8,515 bases of DNA from Acidobacteriota bacterium (GCA_013140955.1 JABFRY010000533.1:1-8515), one strand, 5' to 3'; positions 1-7,122 are shown, counted from the stretch's first letter. The notes: a model not told the origin generated them from the letters alone. Program-made: numbers and translations.

Positions 1-17
1 GGCGGGTGGAGGGCCAC

Positions 18-2453
18 ATGGCCGGCTGCCGGCAGGCGCTGCCCGTGGCGGCGGCCGCCGTCCAGCACGCGGAGGCGAGCGGAGGGGCAGACACGTCAGC
101 GGGCGCTGCGCTGCGCACGGCCTGGGCCACCGAGCAGGCCCTCTGCTACGTGGTAGACCTGGAGCACACGCCCGCGCCCTGGCTGCCTGTTGCCGCGGAG
201 GAGCACGCCGTTCAGGCCGTCCTGGACGCCGACCGCACCTACCGGGCTGCGGGCGCCGAGCCGCAGGACATCCCCGACGCTGGCCTGGTGCCGGCCCTCC
301 AGAACCTGAACCGCGTGCTGCGCTTCTGGAACGCCGGCGAGGCCCTGGGCGGCAGCGGCGTGTACTCGGCTCCGGAGTTTCCGCTGGGTGCCCCCGCAGC
401 GTCGGCCGAGGCCGACACCAGCGAGTACGAGCTGCTGGGCGCTGCCGTCAGGCGTCACATCCATACGCCGAACGACGCGGCATGCGAGGCCGCGCTCCGC
501 ACCTTTCAGGCACGGCTCGAGGCCACGCGGCCCGCGGAGCACGCGCTGGGCCTGCTGGCCACCTGGCACCTGGGCCGGGCGGAATATCTGAGCGCGCTGG
601 AGGAATGGTGGGCGGCGCGGCTGAACGCCTTCGGTGCAGAGGCGCGCGCCCACGCGGACTACCAGCCCCTGGCCGCCACCGTGGCCGCGCTCTGCGGGCA
701 GACCACCGCGGGATTCGAGGCACGCCTGCCCGTGCTGGCGCGCGAGCACCTGGAGCAGTGCGTGCTGCTCGGCAGCGTCCTGGGCCTGCGGCGCGTGCGC
801 CTCACGGCCGTGGAAACGCTGGCGCGCCTCCTGACCCGCCGACCGGAGGCCTTCCACGAAGGGCACCCCGGATGGTGGCTGCGCTGGGACCGCCTGTTCG
901 AGGTGACCATTGCCGAGGCCGAAGGCGTGGGGTCTCGGGCGCTGGCCGCCTTCGTGCGGTGGCACCGGTGGCACTTCTTCAGGACGCTCGATGCGCGGGC
1001 GGCGGCCTGGGACGCGCTGCTCTTCTACGACACCATTCGCACCCGCCGCTATCCGCCGGCGCTGCTGCTGGCGTGGAACGAGCAGATCACCACGCTGCTC
1101 ACCGGGCTCGCGATGGAAGCAGGCGTCCAACTGCTGCTGGCAGAGGTGTGGCTCGACTGCGTTCGCCTGCTCCACGAGATGAACCCAGCGGCCGGCCGCG
1201 ATGTGGACCTGAAGTCGGTGGAAGCACTGGGGCTGGCCTGCCAGTCGTTCCGGCTCGGCGGCGACACTGAACGTGCGCGCACAACCCTCCTCCGGGCGAT
1301 AGCGTTGCTCACCACCTACGTGGGCCCCATCGACCCGTTGCCGAGTCCCGACGATCACGTCGTGCGGATGGCGGTCTTCGTCCTTGCGGACGAGTGCCGC
1401 CGGCTCCACGAGCTGGCCGAGGGCGCAGGACTGCCTGAAGTGACGGGCCGCGACCTGTGGATGCTGGTACGGCCCGGCGACGGCTTCGCCATGTTCTGCC
1501 TGGGGCGCAGGCTTCCCACAGACCCGGCCGGCTGGTTGGCACCGTGGACCAGCGGCATGGTGGACGCGTTGAACCCGCACGTGCAGCTGGCGGTGGCCGA
1601 GGGGGCCGTGGTCACTCCGCCCGTCACGACATACGAGTTCATGGTCCGCCTCGTGCTGGGCTGGGTGACGGACGACGCCTACCTGCCACCGGAGCGGGTG
1701 GCCGAAGCGGCACGCGGCCGTTGGAGCCGCTTCAGCAACCCCCGGTCCCTGTTCGCTATTGCGGAGGCGGGCCTCTCTATCCCCGACGTGCCGCAACTGG
1801 ACTTGCTGGTAGGGGAGCTGATTGGAAGCCTGCACTACCACTTCCAGGTGGCCAAGCCCAACGACGAAGCCGAGCGCGAGGCGCTGCAGCTACTCATGCG
1901 CTACCAGCCGGGCGAGCCCCGCTGGCGCGAGCTGTACATGGAGGTGGTGGACGAACTGGAGGCGCTGCTCGAACGCGAGCGCCATGCCCTTCGCGCCGGC
2001 GCCGCGCTCGACGCACTGGCCATCCTGCAGCAGGTGCACACCTTCCTCTCACCGCTCGAGGACCCGCAGGTGGTCGCGGACCTCGTGGAAGACGCCCAGC
2101 TGCTCGTGCCGCTCGAAGCACACCGGCAGGCGCTGCTCGAGTCGTCCGCCGCCCACGTGGCCAGCCAGCACCACGACACCGCGTGGCAGCTGCTGCAGGA
2201 CTATCTGTCGGCGCCCGACCCGCCGCAGCCCACCTTCACCCACGTGCGCCTGCTGCACACCGGCGGTGCCTGCGCCGACCGCCTGCCCGGCCGCGAACGC
2301 GACGCCCAGGCCCTGCGCCGGCGCTTCGAGCACCAGGCCACGCTGTACGTGCAGCGGTTCGCCAGCACCATTCCCGAGGCCCGCGGCCGCCTGCTTGCCC
2401 AGCGCGTGCTGGATTTGCTGGATGCGGAGCCGGCGCCGAGGGCCGAGGGGTGA
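18..2453 (+). CDS. Large helical protein of unknown function, about 811 aa
   Basis: I do not recognise this protein. The reading frame is open to the left edge of the window. I chose ATG 18 because GGAGGG at 8-13 lies 4-5 bases before it; GTG 6 is the other visible start, and the true start could lie upstream. The protein looks almost entirely alpha-helical, rich in Ala, Leu, Glu and Arg, with many amphipathic stretches suggesting a solenoid or scaffold. I see no signal peptide, clear membrane segment, Walker motif or metal-binding cluster. Tryptophans are concentrated in the middle (for example WWLRWDR near residue 284 and VRWHRWHFF near 312). Codon use is strongly G/C at third positions, like its neighbours, which supports real coding. 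It ends convergent to fic with 49 bases between them. A TPR-like or effector-associated role is possible but unsupported. Confidence 0.72.
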   Translation: MAGCRQALPVAAAAVQHAEASGGADTSAGAALRTAWATEQALCYVVDLEHTPAPWLPVAAEEHAVQAVLDADRTYRAAGAEPQDIPDAGLVPALQNLNRVLRFWNAGEALGGSGVYSAPEFPLGAPAASAEADTSEYELLGAAVRRHIHTPNDAACEAALRTFQARLEATRPAEHALGLLATWHLGRAEYLSALEEWWAARLNAFGAEARAHADYQPLAATVAALCGQTTAGFEARLPVLAREHLEQCVLLGSVLGLRRVRLTAVETLARLLTRRPEAFHEGHPGWWLRWDRLFEVTIAEAEGVGSRALAAFVRWHRWHFFRTLDARAAAWDALLFYDTIRTRRYPPALLLAWNEQITTLLTGLAMEAGVQLLLAEVWLDCVRLLHEMNPAAGRDVDLKSVEALGLACQSFRLGGDTERARTTLLRAIALLTTYVGPIDPLPSPDDHVVRMAVFVLADECRRLHELAEGAGLPEVTGRDLWMLVRPGDGFAMFCLGRRLPTDPAGWLAPWTSGMVDALNPHVQLAVAEGAVVTPPVTTYEFMVRLVLGWVTDDAYLPPERVAEAARGRWSRFSNPRSLFAIAEAGLSIPDVPQLDLLVGELIGSLHYHFQVAKPNDEAEREALQLLMRYQPGEPRWRELYMEVVDELEALLERERHALRAGAALDALAILQQVHTFLSPLEDPQVVADLVEDAQLLVPLEAHRQALLESSAAHVASQHHDTAWQLLQDYLSAPDPPQPTFTHVRLLHTGGACADRLPGRERDAQALRRRFEHQATLYVQRFASTIPEARGRLLAQRVLDLLDAEPAPRAEG

Positions 2454-2502
2454 GCCGCGTCTGGTCGCCGCGGACTGACTGGTGCGCCACCCGCGCCCCC
2501 CT
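2454..2502. other. Convergent intergenic gap, no strong terminator
   Basis: Forty-nine bases separate the stop of the large protein from the stop of fic on the other strand. The only structure I see is a 5-bp stem (CCGCG 2455-2459 with CGCGG 2469-2473) with a 9-base loop and no T-tract, which is too weak to call a terminator. Confidence 0.4.
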
Positions 2503-3716
2503 TCAAGCCCGCGGGTAGAGGCGCGGAAAGAGAACCTCGAGGCTCTTGGCCGGAAAGCGAAGCGAGACGGCCCCTTTCGGGGTGGACGAGGCGAGGAGCC
2601 CCGCGTGGGTCACCTCCGTGAGCAGGCGACGCGCGGAGCGTTCCGGCAGGCCCGTGATGCGCGAGGCCTCGCCCCGCTCGATCTCACCGCGCACGAGGGT
2701 CTCTTCCAGCAGGCGTGCAGCCTCGGGCTTGAGGGCAGGATCTTCGGCCACGAGGGTGCGCAGGCGCCTGGCGAGCGTGTCGATGTCGAAGAGGCTCGAC
2801 ATGAACGTCACCTGATCGAGCGCAACGCGCAGGAACCAGGTCACGAACTCGATGAGCGCGCGCTCCGACAGATTGCCTCGGCCATCGATGTCGCTTCGCC
2901 TCGGGGTGTCGGCCAGGTCCATCATCTGCGTGTACTCACCGCGGCTCTCGAGGCCTCGGGCCAAGCCTCGTGAGATGGACCAGAGTCCGTGGGCGGCGAC
3001 ATCCGCGGTCCACGCCATCGCGTGGCTCATGAGCCGACTGACGCGACCATTCCCGTCCGGAAACGGGTGCACGTAGTTGAAACGATGATGGGCGGCGGCC
3101 AGGGCAATGATGCGACCGGCCTTGCCCAGGGGCGCCAACTCGTAGCGGTGCGCGAAGTAGCGCATGAAGTCTTCGACCCGGTGGCTCGACGGCGGCAGAT
3201 GCCGTCCAACGGCGACGTCCTGGTCCGGTCGCGATCGCCACTCGCCGGGCTCATGATGAACGCACGGTCCGCCGTGCCAACCCGGAGCATCGACTCGGGG
3301 GCATCCCGGTAGAACTCCCGGTGCAGCCATCGTACGAACTCCACGGACGCAGGTTCCGGCAGGCGCCCCTCGGCAGCGAGCTGGTCGACGGCTGCCTGCA
3401 CGCGCACATGGGCGGCCGCTTCCACCTGCAGATCGCGCCGTCCGGCGTCGCTGTCGAACTCGCCGGCGAGCGCGCGCTCGATGTCGCGAGGCCTGGTGTC
3501 GTGCCCTTCGATGAGATTGCTGTAGTAGGTGTTCATGATCCGCACGAGCCCGGCCAGATGACGGGCGGTGTGCGGATGGAGTGAACGCCCCAGCCTGGCT
3601 GAGGCGGCGGAGAGTTCTGCCGAAAGGTCAGCGACCGCCGCGGGCGGATGCTCAAGGCGCGCCGGTTCCAGGTGGGTTGGCGTCTCCATCTGCTGGTCTG
3701 GCCGATTGCCGCTCAT
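2503..3716 (-). pseudogene. fic: Fic-family AMP-transferase with winged helix, frameshifted
   Basis: The gene is read in two overlapping frames on the minus strand. Frame one starts at ATG 3716 (alternative ATG 3689) and gives the N-terminal helical part with SNLIEG at residues 66-71, which fits the (S/T)xxxE(G/N) inhibitory motif of Fic proteins whose inhibitory helix lies in the same chain. At codon 157 (3248-3246) the conserved text stops and continues in another frame ending at 2503. That frame reads GEWR...VGRHLPP and then the catalytic HPFPDGNGRVSR at 3069-3034, matching HPFx(D/E)GNGRxxR. A single extra C on the plus strand in 3244-3249 (CGCCGG to CGCCCGG) restores a chain of about 404 aa. 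The last 80 or so residues look like a winged helix-turn-helix (EASRITGLPERSARRLLTEV). Fic enzymes transfer AMP from ATP to hydroxyl side chains of target proteins. It could be a decayed gene or a sequencing error in the C/G run. Confidence 0.85.
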
Positions 3717-3786
3717 CGACTTCAGCCCTGATCATGGGCCATCTCGGCACATCTTGTGTGCCAAGTGGCCGATCGTCTGGCCGATC
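3571..3786 (-). repeat. Direct repeat A: fic promoter and first 50 codons
   Basis: This segment aligns without gaps to 6957-7172 (constant offset 3386), including identical placement of the fic start codon. About 95 bases of coding sequence (3576-3670) are roughly 90% identical and the operator block 3737-3786 differs at only 3 of 50 positions. The stretch 3671-3698 between them is poorly conserved. Confidence 0.85.
3737..3786 (-). promoter_or_regulatory. Probable fic operator: ATCGGCCA repeats and large inverted repeat
   Basis: Upstream of the fic start, GGCCATCTCGGCAC (3737-3750) faces GTGCCAAGTGGCC (3758-3770), a nearly matching inverted repeat around a 7-base centre. Two direct copies of TGGCCGATC follow at 3766-3774 and 3778-3786, with a 12-base period (about one helical turn). 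A further copy, TGGCCGATT, lies inside the gene start at 3699-3707. The same block occurs in front of the truncated fic copy. I infer a binding site for a regulator, possibly the C-terminal winged helix of Fic itself. I could not place a convincing -35/-10 pair. Confidence 0.6.
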
Positions 3787-3843
3787 TCATGTACAGCTGG
3801 GCAGGCCGAGGACACCCCGGCAGCCAGTAGCCAGGCGTGAGAC

Positions 3844-3872
3844 TTGTCAGAAATATTGATATACTTCTGACA
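3844..3872 (+). promoter_or_regulatory. AbiE operator and promoter, abutting the start codon
   Basis: TGTCAGAAATAT (3845-3856) and ATACTTCTGACA (3861-3872) form an inverted repeat matching at 11 of 12 positions, with spacer TGAT. It is an AT-rich island in GC-rich DNA and ends 2 bases before ATG 3875. TATACT at 3860-3865 is a good -10 box; transcription would then begin at about 3872-3875, giving a leaderless or nearly leaderless message. I find no good -35. Autorepression by the AbiEi protein at inverted repeats in the promoter is established for AbiE systems and fits this layout. Confidence 0.7.
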
Positions 3873-3874
3873 GT

Positions 3875-4474
3875 ATGAAGGGGCGCCTTCCAGAGCGAAT
3901 CGAGTCGGAGGTCGCCGCGTGGCCCGCGACGGTGCCGCTCGCCGCCAAGAAGCTCCTGCACCTGGGCAGCCGAGCGGCGGTTGATCAGGCACTCTCACGT
4001 TTGTCCAGGCGCGGGCAGCTGCTGCGCATTGGCCGCGGACTGTACGTCCGCCCGATGCAGACGAGATTTGGCACGCGGAGTCCGGACGTGTCCGCGCTCC
4101 TCCAGGCGCTCCAAGTGGAGACCGGAGAAGTCATTGCGCCGGGTGGCGCCGCCACCGCCAATCAGTTGGGGCTTACCACGCAGGTGCCGCTCCGTCCGGT
4201 ATACCTCACGTCAGGACGCACACGTCATCTGACGCTCGGCGCGCAGACGGTTGAACTCCGCCATGCGCCGCGATGGCAGCTGACCCTTGCTGGGCGCCCC
4301 GCAGGTGCCGTGATTCGCGCGTTGGCGTGGGCAGGGCGCGAGCGGAGCGAGGCTCTGGCCACTCAGCTCACGAGCACGCTGTCGCCGGAAACAATTGTGG
4401 AACTCTCGCGTGTGCGTGGCCGAGTGCCAACCTGGATGGCTGAGCGGCTCAGCGCAATGGTCGCGCATGGCTGA
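3875..4474 (+). CDS. abiEi: AbiEi-type antitoxin/repressor (DUF6088-like winged helix)
   Basis: This is a 199-aa protein with an N-terminal winged-helix domain (about residues 1-65). It contains a helix-turn-helix-like stretch (SRAAVDQALSRLSRRGQLLRI, about 33-53) followed by the GRGLYVRP wing at about 54-61. This start is typical of AbiEi_4/DUF6088 proteins. The C-terminal domain (about 70-199) carries the PGGAATANQLGL segment commonly seen in the family. In AbiE systems this protein binds its own promoter and neutralises the downstream nucleotidyltransferase toxin. ATG 3875 is chosen because it lies immediately after the palindromic operator and gives the family's usual beginning; no Shine-Dalgarno is present, consistent with a leaderless message. 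The gene overlaps the toxin gene by 8 bases (ATGGCTGA), so translation is probably coupled. I am confident of the family and less so that it works as an antitoxin here. Confidence 0.87.
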   Translation: MKGRLPERIESEVAAWPATVPLAAKKLLHLGSRAAVDQALSRLSRRGQLLRIGRGLYVRPMQTRFGTRSPDVSALLQALQVETGEVIAPGGAATANQLGLTTQVPLRPVYLTSGRTRHLTLGAQTVELRHAPRWQLTLAGRPAGAVIRALAWAGRERSEALATQLTSTLSPETIVELSRVRGRVPTWMAERLSAMVAHG

Positions 4475-5501
4475 GGCCTTCCTGTCTCTCGCGCGGAACG
4501 ACCAGGCAGACGCGCTGGGGGTGGCGGCTGACCGCTCCGGCCGACCCGTGCACCTCCTTCAGAAGGATGTCTGGGTCGTATGGGCACTTGAGACCCTCGC
4601 TGGCGCCCCCTTCGGGCCGCACCTTGTCTTCAAGGGCGGCACTTCTCTGTCGAAGGCGTACCAGGCCATCGCCCGGTTCTCGGAAGACGTCGACCTGACG
4701 TACGACATCAGGGCGATTGCGCCCGACCTCGCCGAACCAGGCAGCGATGGGCTTCCGCAAAGCCAGAGCCAGGAACAGAAGTGGACGAAGACCATCAGGA
4801 CGCGACTCCGCACGTGGACCAGGGACGAGGTTGTACCGACACTCGAGCGTCGGCTCTCCGAGCGTGGACTGGCCGCCACCGTAGTCGCGCACGATGTCAC
4901 GGCGACCATCACCTACGAACCGCTGGCGACGGGGACAGGCTACGTCAGTCCCGTGGTGCTCCTCGAGTTCGGCGCACGATCAACCGGCGAGCCTTCGGAG
5001 CCACGACTGGTGACCTGTGACGCCGCGCCCTACCTGCCGGACGTGACCTTCCCGTCTGCAACGCCGGCCGTCATGCGGCCGGAAAGGACGTTCTGGGAAA
5101 AGGCGACGGCCATCCATGTGTTCTGTCGAGGAGGAAGGCTTCGTGGCGACGACCGGTTCTCGCGCCACTGGTCCGACATCGTCGCCATGGACCGCCACGG
5201 CCATGTGAATGCCGCCCTTGCCGATCGCGGCCTCGCCGACCGCGTGGGGCGGCACAAGAACGTCTTCTTTCGCGAGAAGGATGGCGCCGGGGCCCATATC
5301 GACTACGCCACCGCGGTTCGCGGTCACCTTCAGCTCGTGCCGCACGGCGATCGGCTGCAGGCTCTCGCCGACGACTACGCCCGCATGGTCGATGACCGCC
5401 TTTTCTTCGACACACCTCCAACGTTCGAATCGGTCATCGAGCGCTGTCGAGACATCCAGCAACGAGCCAACGGGGAGTCAGCGTCGCGAGCAACGACCTA
5501 G
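4467..5501 (+). CDS. abiEii: AbiEii/AbiGii-type nucleotidyltransferase toxin
   Basis: This 344-aa protein starts at ATG 4467 inside the stop region of abiEi. An upstream in-frame start at 4395 would lie wholly within abiEi and gives residues unlike the family. Nucleotidyltransferase-fold motifs are clear: KDVWVVWAL at residues 33-41, FKGGTSLSKAY at 55-65 and RFSEDVDL at 70-77, where D74 and D76 are the expected metal-binding pair. The downstream PERTFWEKATAIH segment at 205-217 is highly characteristic of AbiEii. RHWSDIVAM follows in the C-terminal helical part. Known AbiEii-family toxins (for example MenT enzymes) transfer nucleotides to tRNA or other acceptors and stop growth, giving abortive phage resistance or a type IV toxin-antitoxin phenotype. 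The substrate here cannot be read from sequence. All core motifs look intact. Confidence 0.9.
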   Translation: MAEAFLSLARNDQADALGVAADRSGRPVHLLQKDVWVVWALETLAGAPFGPHLVFKGGTSLSKAYQAIARFSEDVDLTYDIRAIAPDLAEPGSDGLPQSQSQEQKWTKTIRTRLRTWTRDEVVPTLERRLSERGLAATVVAHDVTATITYEPLATGTGYVSPVVLLEFGARSTGEPSEPRLVTCDAAPYLPDVTFPSATPAVMRPERTFWEKATAIHVFCRGGRLRGDDRFSRHWSDIVAMDRHGHVNAALADRGLADRVGRHKNVFFREKDGAGAHIDYATAVRGHLQLVPHGDRLQALADDYARMVDDRLFFDTPPTFESVIERCRDIQQRANGESASRATT

Positions 5502-5502
5502 C

Positions 5503-5562
5503 GGGGAACGTCATACAGGGTGTTCCCAGGCAGGCTCCCGAAGCGCCTCCACGGGGAACACC
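5503..5562. repeat. Alternating inverted repeats after abiEii
   Basis: GGGAAC (5504-5509) can pair with GTTCCC (5522-5527) across a 12-base loop. The overlapping GGTGTTCCC (5519-5527) can instead pair perfectly with GGGAACACC (5554-5562) across 26 bases. The two hairpins exclude each other. There is no T-tract, so it is not a standard intrinsic terminator, but it could protect the 3' end of the abiE message. Confidence 0.45.
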
Positions 5563-5596
5563 GGCCGACGCTCGCGCTGTCCTCCGGATCAGGAGT

Positions 5597-5620
5597 AGCC
5601 TGTCCCCCCATGCCCGAGGA
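5597..5620 (+). repeat. Partial copy of the VOC gene start (left direct repeat)
   Basis: AGCCTGT, a C-run and ATGCCCGAGGA at 5597-5620 repeat 8091-8116, where the same string forms the upstream region and first codons of the VOC gene. The only difference is two bases in the C-rich spacer (CCCCCC against CCCCGCCC). Both copies lie on the plus strand. Confidence 0.6.
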
Positions 5621-5676
5621 GATGCGCGCAGGAGAACGCCGGTCGTTCTCGGTCGTCAACCTGGCTGACTGGCCCG

Positions 5677-5699
5677 AATATTACAAATGATGTAATATT
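5677..5699 (+). promoter_or_regulatory. Perfect 9-bp palindrome at the start of the XRE gene
   Basis: AATATTACA (5677-5685) and TGTAATATT (5691-5699) are exact reverse complements separated by AATGA. The element is strikingly AT-rich in this sequence and ends 6 bases before ATG 5706. Candidate -10 boxes (TATTAC 5679-5684 or TAATAT 5693-5698) lie within it. It is most likely the operator and promoter core of the downstream pair, bound by its own XRE protein. Confidence 0.68.
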
Positions 5700-5705
5700 T
5701 TGTTC

Positions 5706-6389
5706 ATGACCGGGAAGCAGGTGCGTGCGCACCGCAAGGCACGCGGCTGGACACAGGCGGAGCTGGCCGAGCGCCTCGGCGTGACGCAGGGGTACGTCTG
5801 CCTCCTGGAACGAGCACAGCGAGCCGTGCCGGCCACCCTGGCGCACAAGGTCACCCGTTTGCTCGACCTGCCTGCGACCGCCGTACCCGTCGGTTCGGCC
5901 AGCACGGCGCTTGCTGATGAGGCGGCGACCACCGCGTTGGCGACGTTGGGATACCCGGGGTTTGCCTACCGCCGACCACGGCGACGGCTCAATCCGGCGG
6001 AGGTGCTGCTGCGCACGCTCAGGTCGGCGGAACTCGTTGCGCGCCTGGTCGAGGCGCTGGTGTGGGTCGCGGTGAAGTACGCCGACCTGGATTGGAACTG
6101 GGTCGTCCGCCAGGCCAAGGTGGAGGATCTACAGAACCGGCTTGGTTTCCTGGTGACCCTGGCCCGGCAGCTGGCGGAACAGAAGGGCGACGCCGATGCG
6201 GTCGCCTCGCTCACGAGGGTGGAGCAGGCCTTGGAGCATTCCCGCCTGCAGCGAGAGGACACGTTTCGGACGTCGATGACCGAGGCCGAACGGCAATGGC
6301 TTCGCCAGCACCGGTCGCCCGAGGCGGCGCACTGGAACGTCCTCTCGAACCTAAGCGCCAGCGAGCTTGCGCGTGGCTTCGAAGCCTAA
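5706..6389 (+). CDS. XRE-type HTH protein, likely autorepressor/antitoxin of a two-gene module
   Basis: This 227-aa protein has an N-terminal Cro/C1-type helix-turn-helix at about residues 3-55. The recognition segment TQAELAERLGVTQGYVCLLE at 16-35 fits the family very well. The remaining ~170 residues are helical and not recognised; an Arg-rich patch (YRRPRRRLNPAE, about 79-90) and tryptophans near 120-140 stand out. I start at ATG 5706, since TTG 5700 would add only two residues and overlap the palindrome. No Shine-Dalgarno is visible. The gene overlaps the next one, a small nucleotidyltransferase, by about 17 bases, so the two are probably made together. By analogy with other HTH/nucleotidyltransferase pairs, I infer that it represses its own promoter and may counteract its partner. 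Confidence 0.82.
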   Translation: MTGKQVRAHRKARGWTQAELAERLGVTQGYVCLLERAQRAVPATLAHKVTRLLDLPATAVPVGSASTALADEAATTALATLGYPGFAYRRPRRRLNPAEVLLRTLRSAELVARLVEALVWVAVKYADLDWNWVVRQAKVEDLQNRLGFLVTLARQLAEQKGDADAVASLTRVEQALEHSRLQREDTFRTSMTEAERQWLRQHRSPEAAHWNVLSNLSASELARGFEA

Positions 6390-6927
6390 GCAACTGCACG
6401 AACCGTGGCAGTCCATGCTGGTGGCCCTGGACCGGGCGCTCGCGCAGGACACCGAGCTGCACTGCATGGGTGGCTTCGTGCTGGCCGAACACTACGGTTG
6501 CGTTCGGGCCACCGCCGATGTCGATGTGATCGAAAGCCTCGGCACCGACAAGGGTTCGATCGCTCAGCTCGCCGGACGCGGAAGTGCGCTCCACAAGCGG
6601 CATCGGGTGTACGTCGACATCGTGACCGTGGCCGACGTCCCTGACGACTACGACACCCGGCTGATTCCGATGAACGTCGATGGGCTCACCCGGCTCCGTC
6701 TGCGCGCCTTCGAGCGGCACGACCTCGTCCTGGCAAAGTTGTGCCGGAACATCGACCGTGATCGTGAGGACGTCGTCGCCCTCGGGCGTGGCCCCGGACT
6801 CGACATCGACGTCCTGCGGCAGCGGTACCGCGACGAACTGCGGCCCAAGCTGGGGCGACCGGACCGCGAAGACCTAACCTTGCAGCTCTGGATCGAGATG
6901 ATCGAGGAGCTGCGCGGTGCAGTCTGA
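6373..6927 (+). CDS. DUF6036-like nucleotidyltransferase, putative toxin partner
   Basis: This is a small protein of about 184 aa from GTG 6373; TTG 6367 and ATG 6415 are alternatives. I prefer 6373 because the helix before the active site (PWQSMLVALDRALAQ) belongs to the fold and would be lost from 6415. The sequence MGGFVLAEHYG at residues 32-42 followed by RATADVDV at 45-52 is a clear nucleotidyltransferase signature: a GG turn, then the D49/D51 pair. This pattern is typical of DUF6036 and related minimal nucleotidyltransferases. VYVDIVTV further on could supply the third acidic residue, and RLRAFERHDLVLAKL resembles the later helices. Overlap with the XRE gene indicates one transcript. 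Related folds modify tRNA or partner proteins; the target here is unknown. It is only distantly like the abiEii product and has its own DNA-binding partner. Confidence 0.78.
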   Translation: MASKPKQLHEPWQSMLVALDRALAQDTELHCMGGFVLAEHYGCVRATADVDVIESLGTDKGSIAQLAGRGSALHKRHRVYVDIVTVADVPDDYDTRLIPMNVDGLTRLRLRAFERHDLVLAKLCRNIDRDREDVVALGRGPGLDIDVLRQRYRDELRPKLGRPDREDLTLQLWIEMIEELRGAV

Positions 6928-6956
6928 CGTTCTGATGCGTACCGAGTTCGTCGGAG

Positions 6957-7102
6957 TGCAGATGGAGTGAGCGCCCCAGCCTGGCTGAGACGGCGGAGAG
7001 TTCCGCCGCAAGGTCGGCGACCGCATCGGGCGGATGCTCGAGGCGCGCCGGCTCCAAGCAGCCTGCCGCGTCTTGAGGCAGATCTGGCCGATCACTGCTC
7101 AT
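6957..7102 (-). pseudogene. Truncated second fic copy, first ~50 codons only
   Basis: On the minus strand from ATG 7102 the frame reads MSSDRPDLPQ and then LEPARLEHPP.AVADL.AELSA.SARLGRSLH, matching the start of the other Fic protein (residues 16-47) with few changes. Similarity ends abruptly at about codon 50, close to 6957, only about 30 bases past the stop of the nucleotidyltransferase gene. Everything bearing the inhibitory and catalytic motifs is gone. The frame stays open beyond, but the residues no longer resemble Fic and run antisense to the nucleotidyltransferase gene. The differences from the complete copy suggest a remnant of a separate fic paralogue rather than a very recent duplicate. 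Confidence 0.85.
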
Positions 7103-7122
7103 CGAATCAGGCAACAATCATC

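Larger units (their letters stand above)
5502..5676. other. Intergenic stretch between the two nucleotidyltransferase modules
   Basis: No convincing gene is present. The stretch holds a three-part repeat able to fold in two ways: GGGGAAC 5503-5509, GGTGTTCCC 5519-5527 and GGGAACACC 5554-5562. It also holds a short copy of the VOC gene start at 5597-5620. An open frame of 26 codons begins at ATG 5610 and stops at 5690, but it is explained by that copied start. Confidence 0.5.

Noticed and set aside
96..1841. A 581-codon open frame on the minus strand opposite the first gene
   Set aside because: It is low-complexity Arg/Gln/Gly/His-rich sequence of the kind expected opposite a GC-rich gene; the plus-strand frame has normal protein composition and codon use.
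2455..2473. Possible terminator hairpin between convergent genes
   Set aside because: The stem is only 5 bp with a 9-base loop and no T-tract.
1457..2518. A 353-codon plus-strand frame overlapping the first gene
   Set aside because: It is an Arg/Ala/Pro-rich shadow frame with no domain-like sequence, and it ends in the intergenic region.
3241..3252. Programmed -1 frameshifting in fic
   Set aside because: No slippery heptamer or downstream pseudoknot-like element is visible; a base deletion or sequence error is simpler.
4395..4466. Upstream start for the AbiEii protein
   Set aside because: It lies inside abiEi in another frame; ATG 4467 gives the usual overlap and a family-like start.
5610..5690. 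A 26-codon open frame starting MPEEMRAGERR
   Set aside because: Its start is the copied VOC start, and the rest has no supporting features; it is probably not translated as a useful peptide.
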